NCBI GenBank assembly: GCA_002427815.1
Contig: DIZF01000060.1
Coordinates: forward strand, 48,628-112,627
Length of the DNA: 64,000 bases
Source of the DNA: Ramlibacter tataouinensis
GTDB lineage: Bacteria; Pseudomonadota; Gammaproteobacteria; Burkholderiales; Burkholderiaceae_C
Direction: 5' to 3'
Shown here piece after piece: positions 59,411-64,000 of the stretch; position 1 is the stretch's first letter; every line of letters begins with the position of its first letter. A program made the translations under genes and the position numbers. A model generated the notes under the pieces. The model had not been told where the DNA came from. It saw only the letters and a program-made list of their open reading frames with translations, and searched no databases.

Positions 59411-59790
59411 TAAATTGCAGTGCAGCCTACTCTCCGGGCTTGTTGAGCGTTCAACGCGACGCGTTCCAGGTTCCAAAGGTCCTCCGTTGCACCGAACGAC
59501 TGGGTCTTACTACGCTGGTGGCCCAAGATTCGTAACAGTCGCCCGGAGCAGTTGCCCACTGGGCGCCGATTGCTATAGTGCTTTTAGAGAATACGCCCGC
59601 AGTTGGCCCAGCGCACGCGGGCGGGAGCGCGATAAGGGGCGCCGGGTTTCATGGTTCAATTAAGTACTATTTATTTATGCGGCAGAGACCTCGCTGTGCC
59701 AACATGCACGCGGCCCTTGGCCGCTTCGAGTCACCAGATTAGACGGCAGGCGGGCGATATAGACGCCAGGGCCCTGTCGTTCACATTACG

Positions 59791-60366
59791 TTAGCTGTCA
59801 TGCTTTCAGGCCGTTATTTCAACCCGGATGACTATCTCGAAACGGACAGCGGCCGAGTCTTCACGCCCGAACGCAGCGGCGCCGCTTTCGACCGTACCTA
59901 CGCCGACCTTGAAGTCGCTTTGCAACGTGCTTCGCCCGGGGCCAAGCTGTTTGTCGTGGTCGGGACCCAGGGCGCCGGAAAAACGACCTGGATACGAGCA
60001 AACGCTAACCAGTTGGGCCCCTCCGCTTACTTCTTCGATGCTGCCTTGCCGCGCGCTGTGCACCGTGCCCGCCCACTTGGCATTTCGAAGGCGGCCGGCG
60101 TTCGCGCAATAGCGATTTGGGTGCGGGCCTCGCTAGAAACTGCACTGGAGCGCAATCAGTCGAGACGCATTGACCATCGTGTTCCCGAGGGTGCAATTCG
60201 AAGTGTCCACTCCATAATGGAACCGCCCTCAACTGCCGAGGGATTCGACGAGGTCAGGGAGGTAGAAGTGTGAGAGACACGACAGCTAACAAGTCCTCGA
60301 CACGGACGCACAAGTGCGTACGGGCACTGCGTGCGCATCCCCCGTATGCGCCGGTCAAGTCCAACG
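59791..60366 (+). mobile_element. Putative integron gene cassette
   Basis: The 576-base unit starts after the G of GTTAGCT (59790-59796) and ends at the G of GTTGATA (60366-60372). It has one ORF starting nine bases inside the left edge, and an attC-like site directly after the stop. In integrated cassettes the left edge completes the cassette's own attC, and the inner core AGCTAAC at 60284 is the exact complement of GTTAGCT at 59790. This layout is that of a captured cassette. No integrase gene is present in the element. Confidence 0.75.
59800..60273 (+). CDS. P-loop kinase-like protein (AAA_33/polynucleotide kinase-zeta toxin type), cassette gene
   Basis: The 157-residue protein has Walker A GTQGAGKT at 55-62 after VVV, and the later IWVRASLETALERNQSR and VPEGAIRSVHSIMEPPSTAEGFDEV blocks typical of the zeta toxin/T4 PNK-like AAA_33 kinases. 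It begins nine bases after the cassette edge, with no room for a ribosome site, as is common in cassettes. Possible roles are phosphorylation of a nucleic acid end, small molecule or antibiotic; none can be assigned. No antitoxin-like partner is present. Confidence 0.85.
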   Translation: MLSGRYFNPDDYLETDSGRVFTPERSGAAFDRTYADLEVALQRASPGAKLFVVVGTQGAGKTTWIRANANQLGPSAYFFDAALPRAVHRARPLGISKAAGVRAIAIWVRASLETALERNQSRRIDHRVPEGAIRSVHSIMEPPSTAEGFDEVREVEV

Positions 60367-60372
60367 TTGATA
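60284..60372 (+). other. attC-like recombination site (59-base element)
   Basis: The 89-base site begins AGCTAAC (close to RYYYAAC) then AAGTCCTCGACACGGACGCA, and ends GCGCCGGTCAAGTCC then AACGTTGATA (close to GTTRRRY). The two arms pair over the CGACACGGACGCA / TGCGCCGGTCAAG segments with a variable central stretch, as attC sites fold. The stop codon of the kinase lies 10 bases upstream. The cores deviate from consensus at one position each, so activity is uncertain. Confidence 0.7.
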
Positions 60373-60511
60373 TGGCTTTTTCTGTCAAGAGGCGAAGCTC
60401 TTTCCTCCGCGACCGCGGATACTCGATTCGACGCTGAAGCCGCAGAGGGAACGCGACGGAGCCGGGTGCTGGTGCGGCGAGCGATTCGAGGGGGAAGCTG
60501 GCCTGCGCGGG

Positions 60512-61387
60512 CTAGGTGAACGCGTAGCCGTTGTGGACCGCTATGAACAGGTCCAGCCGGTCCTGTAGCCGTGCCCTCTTCTTGGTCGTTGCCCATGTCC
60601 TGCGGGCCATGCACGCCAGGTCCGACCGGATGACCGCGCACTTGTGATTGAGCTTGAAGAGCGGGTCGAAGTCACCGCCGGCGCCGCCGCGGGCGGCTTG
60701 GGCGTCCACCACCGGGGCCAGCCGTTTGGAGAAGGCCTTGGCGACGTAGCTCGGGTAAGGCGTTGCCTTGTCACAGCCGACCGTCACCTTCGGCTTGGCC
60801 ACGCGGGAGGCTTGCCGCAAGGCAAGCAGGCACGCCTTCGGCGACTCGTTCCTGGTCCAGCCATACAGGGTCTGGCCCGTGTCCGCCAGGTGACCATTCG
60901 AGGGAATGCGCCCGACCTTGGCCGACAGGATTTGCCCGGTCTTGGCGCGCACGGCCAGCGCGATGGTCAACGCCTTGGCCGCCGCGTGCTCGAAGCTCTG
61001 CATCTCGTCAAACTGGATGTAGCTAGTCTTCATCGCGCCAGAGTCCAGGGCGGCCTCGTGGGCAGCCCTGGCCTTCTCCGCCAGCCAAGGCAGTCGCGAA
61101 CACACCGTGTTGTACGAGCACTCCAAAATCCAGGCCGCGCGGCGCATCGTGACCCCCGAGCACAAGAGCCTGGGCAGCATGTGGTTGATGTCTTGCCGGT
61201 GCTGGCGGAAATCGTCCGAGAAGGTCTGGTTGGAGAACGTCTTGCCGCAGGTCTTGCACTGGTATCGGGCCAGCTTGTGGCCTAAATGCTTGGGTGTGTA
61301 GTAGCCCCGCTTGCGAAAAAAGTCAGCAGAACGGGGCAGATGATTTTCACAGCTGGGATTGGGGCAGGCGATAGGCTGCTTGTTCAT
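60512..61387 (-). CDS. Transposase, zinc-ribbon DDE type (IS1/IS1595-like)
   Basis: The 291-residue protein begins 30 bases inside the right inverted repeat. An N-terminal zinc ribbon (Cys8, Cys13, Cys44, Cys47 in YQCKTCGKTF) is followed by a helix-turn-helix (GVTMRRAAWILECSYNTVCSR). The catalytic core shows an acidic pair in IQFDEMQSF, another Asp in GCDKATPYPS and a C-terminal block (AVIRSDLACMARRTWATTKK, then LFIAVHNGY) laid out like IS1 InsB. The ORF is intact. Confidence 0.82.
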   Translation of the reverse strand: MNKQPIACPNPSCENHLPRSADFFRKRGYYTPKHLGHKLARYQCKTCGKTFSNQTFSDDFRQHRQDINHMLPRLLCSGVTMRRAAWILECSYNTVCSRLPWLAEKARAAHEAALDSGAMKTSYIQFDEMQSFEHAAAKALTIALAVRAKTGQILSAKVGRIPSNGHLADTGQTLYGWTRNESPKACLLALRQASRVAKPKVTVGCDKATPYPSYVAKAFSKRLAPVVDAQAARGGAGGDFDPLFKLNHKCAVIRSDLACMARRTWATTKKRARLQDRLDLFIAVHNGYAFT

Positions 61388-61416
61388 TGGGGGATTCTAG
61401 ACGAATATCCCATACG

Positions 61417-61439
61417 TGCACACTGGATTGAGTCAGCTA
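61417..61439 (-). repeat. Right terminal inverted repeat of the element
   Basis: Read inward on the minus strand it begins TAGCTGACTCAATCC and ends GTGCA. It lies 29 bases from the transposase start codon. Confidence 0.8.
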
Positions 61440-61449
61440 GCAATGCTTA
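61440..61449. repeat. Target site duplication, right copy (GCAATGCTTA)
   Basis: This is the second copy of the ten bases at 59377-59386. The next codons, GAC GAG AGC, continue the amidase frame. Confidence 0.9.
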
Positions 61450-62470
61450 CGACGAGAGCAAATCGGCAGGTGGCAGCAGCGGGGGTGCGGCGGTGTCGTT
61501 GGCGCTGGGGATGGTGCCGGTGGCCGATGGCAGCGACATGGGCGGATCGCTGCGCAACCCGTCGGCCTGGAACAACGTCGTGGGCTTTCGACCCTCGCGC
61601 GGCCGGGTTCCTGCCGTGCCAGCAGAGGATATCTTCTTCCAGCAACTCGCCACCGAAGGCCCGATGGGCAGAACCGTGGACGATGTGGCGCGCCTGCTTT
61701 CGACCATGGCGGGTTGGGATGACCGAGCGCCCCTGTCGCTGACCGCGTCGCTTCCAGGGGCGGATGCCGCGGACCCGATTGGGTGCGCGCCGGGCAAGCG
61801 TGTCGGTTGGCTGGGCAGCATCTGGTCGGGCTTGCCCCTGGAGACTGGCATTGTCGGGATGTGTGAGGCTGCTCTGCGCGAGTTCGAGCAAATGGGGTGC
61901 AGCGTCGAGCCCTGTGCGCTGGAATTTTCCCGCGAGCAGAACTGGTCCACCTGGCTGCGTCTGCGGCAGTTCCTGGTCGGCGGCAAGCTGGGGGCTATTT
62001 ATGCAAACCCGCAGACGCGTGCGTTGATGAAGCCGGAGGCGGTCTGGGAGGTCGAACACAGCCTGTCGCTGACCGGGGCGCAGCTTTACCAGGCTTCGAT
62101 AGCGCGTTCGTCCCTGTACCAGGCTTTTCGCCAGCTGTTCACGCGCTTCGACTACGTGGTCGCGCCCTCGGCGCAGGTGTTTCCGTTCGACGCGGCCCTG
62201 CACTGGCCCAGCTCGGTTGCGGGAACAGCGATGGACACCTACCACCGCTGGATGGAAATCGTCACGCCCTTCACACTGGCCGGCCTGCCGGTTGTCAGCA
62301 TGCCGGTCGGGTTCAACGAAAGCGGGCTTCCCATGGGCATGCAGATCGCGGGACCTGCGCACAGCGACCTGAGTGTGTTGGCTATCGCTCGCGGGTACGA
62401 ACAGGCCTCTGGCTGGCCCCGCCGTCGGCCGCCGATGTTGGACCAACTCTTCGGCAGCGCTCAGCGCTGA
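61450..62470 (+). pseudogene. Amidase, 3' part, disrupted by an insertion element
   Basis: The fragment continues the amidase with DESKSAGGSSGGAAVSLALGMVPVADGSDMGGSLRNP, which contains the catalytic Ser pair of the Gly-Ser-rich amidase signature, and runs to PTSL-type C-terminal residues ending at TGA 62468. It has no start of its own. The catalytic serines and the lysine now lie on different sides of the insertion, so the enzyme cannot be made. Confidence 0.92.
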
Positions 62471-62485
62471 GCTGCGAGCAGGCCG

Positions 62486-63427
62486 TTACGTGGTGACCGC
62501 CGGCGGCGCGTCGGCGCCCAGGTCCGCCACCGTCTTGCGCGTGTGCTCGATCATGTAGTCGAGGAAAGCGCGGGTGCGTGCCGGCATGAACTTGCGGCTG
62601 GGCAAGGCCGCCACCAGGCTGAGCCGCGCGGTGATCCATGGCGACAGCACCCGCTGCAGGCGTCCAGTCGTGAGCAGCGGCACCAGCAGGTCGACCGGCT
62701 GGCTGCTGATGCCGGCCCCCTCGACCGTCGCGCGCAACAGGGTGTCGGTGTGATTGGCGATCAGGACGGCCGGCATGTCGACTTCCAGTGTGAGGTCGTC
62801 ACGGGTCGGATCGATCAGCGTCATCGGACGCAGGCGCATCCCCGGCGTGCGCAGCCGCAGGCACTGGTGTCTATGCAGATCCTGCGGCGTGGCCGGTGCG
62901 CCGTGGCGTTGCAGATAGTCGGGTGAAGCGCAGAACACCGCCTGGCTCAGGATGATGGTGCGCACGATCACGTTGGCATCGAGCGGCACCGCGCCGCTGA
63001 GAACCGTCAGGTCGTAATCCTCCACCGCCGGGTCGGGCGAGTCGTCCACATGGAACTCCAGCGTCACGCCGGGGTGCAGGCGGCGGAACCCCGCCACCAG
63101 TGGCGCCAGCATGTGGGTCGCCGCCACCGGCGGCGCCAGGATGCGCAAGGTTCCCGTCATCTCCCGGGTATGGGCTTGGGCGGCGGATCGGGCTTCGTCG
63201 ATATCACCCAGGATGCCGCGCAGGCGCGCCAGGTAGGCCTCGCCGGCGGGGGTGAGCGACAGCCGCCGCGTCGTGCGCTGCAGCAGGCGCACGCCCAGGT
63301 GCTCTTCGAGGTCGCCGATCAGCCGCGTGACCACGGCCGGTGCCAGGTCGAGCTTGCGCGCGGCCGCCGCGAAGCCGCCCTCATCCACTACCTGCTGAAA
63401 CACGCGCATCGACTGCAGCCGGTCCAT
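62486..63427 (-). CDS. LysR-family transcriptional regulator
   Basis: The 313-residue protein begins MDRLQSMRVFQQVVDEGGFAAAARKLDLAPAVVTRLIGDLEEHLGVRLLQRTTRRLSLT, a standard LysR winged helix. The effector domain includes GTLRILAPPVAATHMLAPLVAGFRRLHPGV. It is convergent with the disrupted amidase. Targets are unknown; the gene on its other side, at 63634, is a possible one. Confidence 0.93.
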   Translation of the reverse strand: MDRLQSMRVFQQVVDEGGFAAAARKLDLAPAVVTRLIGDLEEHLGVRLLQRTTRRLSLTPAGEAYLARLRGILGDIDEARSAAQAHTREMTGTLRILAPPVAATHMLAPLVAGFRRLHPGVTLEFHVDDSPDPAVEDYDLTVLSGAVPLDANVIVRTIILSQAVFCASPDYLQRHGAPATPQDLHRHQCLRLRTPGMRLRPMTLIDPTRDDLTLEVDMPAVLIANHTDTLLRATVEGAGISSQPVDLLVPLLTTGRLQRVLSPWITARLSLVAALPSRKFMPARTRAFLDYMIEHTRKTVADLGADAPPAVTT

Positions 63428-63633
63428 GGAACCCTCCGATTGAAAATCAAGGCCAAATTATTGACGAATTGGCAATAACGGATTGACTGGGAAGGTATTT
63501 TTTGACGGCAACAGCAGGAATATAGTCACTTCATCGATGAGGCGACCCACTAACCGGGAACCCACCGAACTGGACAGACGGGACCGAGAAGCCCCCATGC
63601 CCGGGTAGATCAACCACTTTTGAAGGAACCATC

Positions 63634-63921
63634 ATGAACACATCCAGAATTCTTGCCGTCGCCGCCCTCGCTGCCGTTGCCTCTTTCGGCGCCCAGGCCG
63701 ATGAAGCCGACGCGTCGCAGTACGTCGTCAAGTTCGAAGGCAACCGCACCCGCGCCGAAGTCAAGGCCGAAGCGGTAACCGTGGCCGCCAACCACAGCCA
63801 GGAGCCGGCCGGCTCGCGCGTGCTGACCGTCCAGTCCACCGCCAACCGCGCCACGGTTCGCGCCGACGCCGCCAAAGCGGTGCGCCTGGGCCAGATCTCC
63901 TCGGGCGAACGCAGCATGTAA
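63634..63921 (+). CDS. Small secreted protein, DUF4148-like
   Basis: The 95-residue protein follows GAAGGAACCATC. It has a signal peptide (ILAVAALAAVASFGAQA), then a charged mature part with RTRAEVKAEAVTVAAN and ends GQISSGERSM. The layout resembles DUF4148 proteins of Burkholderiales (signal, RAEVKAE, short tail). The final QISSGER motif also occurs at the end of the small protein at 16476. Function unknown. Confidence 0.8.
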   Translation: MNTSRILAVAALAAVASFGAQADEADASQYVVKFEGNRTRAEVKAEAVTVAANHSQEPAGSRVLTVQSTANRATVRADAAKAVRLGQISSGERSM

Positions 63922-63946
63922 GCTGCCGGGTCTCGCAGAGACAGCC

Positions 63947-63982
63947 AAAACCCGTCCGGGGCAACCCGGGCGGGTTCTTTTT
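63947..63982 (+). terminator. Rho-independent terminator
   Basis: AAAACCCGTCCGGG pairs with CCCGGGCGGGTTC across GCAA, followed by TTCTTTTT. It ends the DUF4148-like gene. Confidence 0.88.
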
Positions 63983-64000
63983 GGTGCGCCCGGCAGGGCG

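Larger units (their letters stand above)
59387..61439. mobile_element. IS1/IS1595-like insertion sequence carrying an integron-type gene cassette
   Basis: A 2053-base unit flanked by the GCAATGCTTA duplication and ended by 23-base inverted repeats that match at 17 positions (59388-59410 and 61417-61439, both starting TAGCTG and ending GTGCA when read inward). Its right half encodes a zinc-ribbon transposase on the minus strand. The left half holds about 400 bases without a gene (59387-59790), then a P-loop kinase gene and an attC-like site on the plus strand. The family is uncertain. IS1-like because of the 9-bp-type duplication and transposase look, IS1595-like because that family carries passenger genes. 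Confidence 0.85.

Noticed and set aside
59387..61439. Possible full class 1 or chromosomal integron
   Set aside because: There is no tyrosine-recombinase integrase gene and only one attC-like site, so only a single captured cassette is supported.
1..64000. CRISPR arrays, tRNA and rRNA genes, prophage
   Set aside because: No regularly spaced repeats, no cloverleaf-like sequence or rRNA cores, no phage structural genes seen by eye.

Overview
The window reads as chromosomal DNA of a high-GC betaproteobacterium, most likely a Burkholderiales/Comamonadaceae relative. Pointers are the very high third-position GC, the patatin / acetoacetate decarboxylase / 3-hydroxybutyrate dehydrogenase operon, DUF1847 and DUF4148-like small proteins, and palindromic intergenic mosaics of the kind I associate with that family. 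The placement is an inference from gene content, not from a marker gene. I saw no rRNA, tRNA or CRISPR array.

1-16 kb, nitric oxide and heme-copper block. A minus-strand operon encodes a small membrane protein, a CuA subunit II, a heme-copper subunit I, heme O synthase (CtaB), a SCO/SenC copper chaperone and the start of a cytochrome b. Heme A synthase (CtaA) diverges from it. Subunit I keeps all six metal-binding histidines but lacks the active-site tyrosine of oxygen reductases. Its promoter carries an NsrR-like operator and an FNR-like half-degenerate box. A nearly identical operator and a perfect FNR box precede the adjacent plus-strand operon: DUF2249 protein, quinol NO reductase NorB, second DUF2249 protein, NsrR, MIP18/DUF59 protein, NnrS-like membrane protein, NnrS. 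The oxidase-like operon may therefore be an NO reductase of the sNOR/eNOR type. A hybrid sensor kinase and an acyltransferase fused to a secreted domain follow.

16-28 kb. A small Lys/Ala-rich secreted protein probably shortened by a frameshift, an MFS exporter, a DUF1847 protein, a hybrid histidine kinase broken by a frameshift, and a dipeptide-type ABC transporter operon that includes DUF1028 and is split by a 552-bp palindrome-rich intergenic mosaic.

28-34.4 kb, island-like insert. Two paralogous Na+/H+ antiporter genes bracket a MASE1 histidine kinase and a FixJ-type regulator, with two small membrane proteins. The right edge holds a 54-bp duplicate of the end of the ABC permease gene and a shikimate dehydrogenase remnant.

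34.4-51 kb. Lipoproteins, an EmrB-type MFS pump divergent from an RND pump pair without an outer-membrane partner, the ketone-body operon, a short KdpD-like kinase with KdpE and the potassium transporter Kup in one operon, a PAP2 phosphatase and another MFS protein.

51-58.6 kb. A type IV minor pilin operon: pilE, fimT, pilV, pilW, pilX, pilY1 and a small secreted protein.

58.9-62.5 kb. An amidase gene cleanly interrupted by a roughly 2-kb insertion sequence with inverted repeats and target duplication. Besides its zinc-ribbon transposase the element carries what looks like a complete integron gene cassette: a P-loop kinase ORF plus an attC-like recombination site. A LysR regulator and a DUF4148-like secreted protein close the window.
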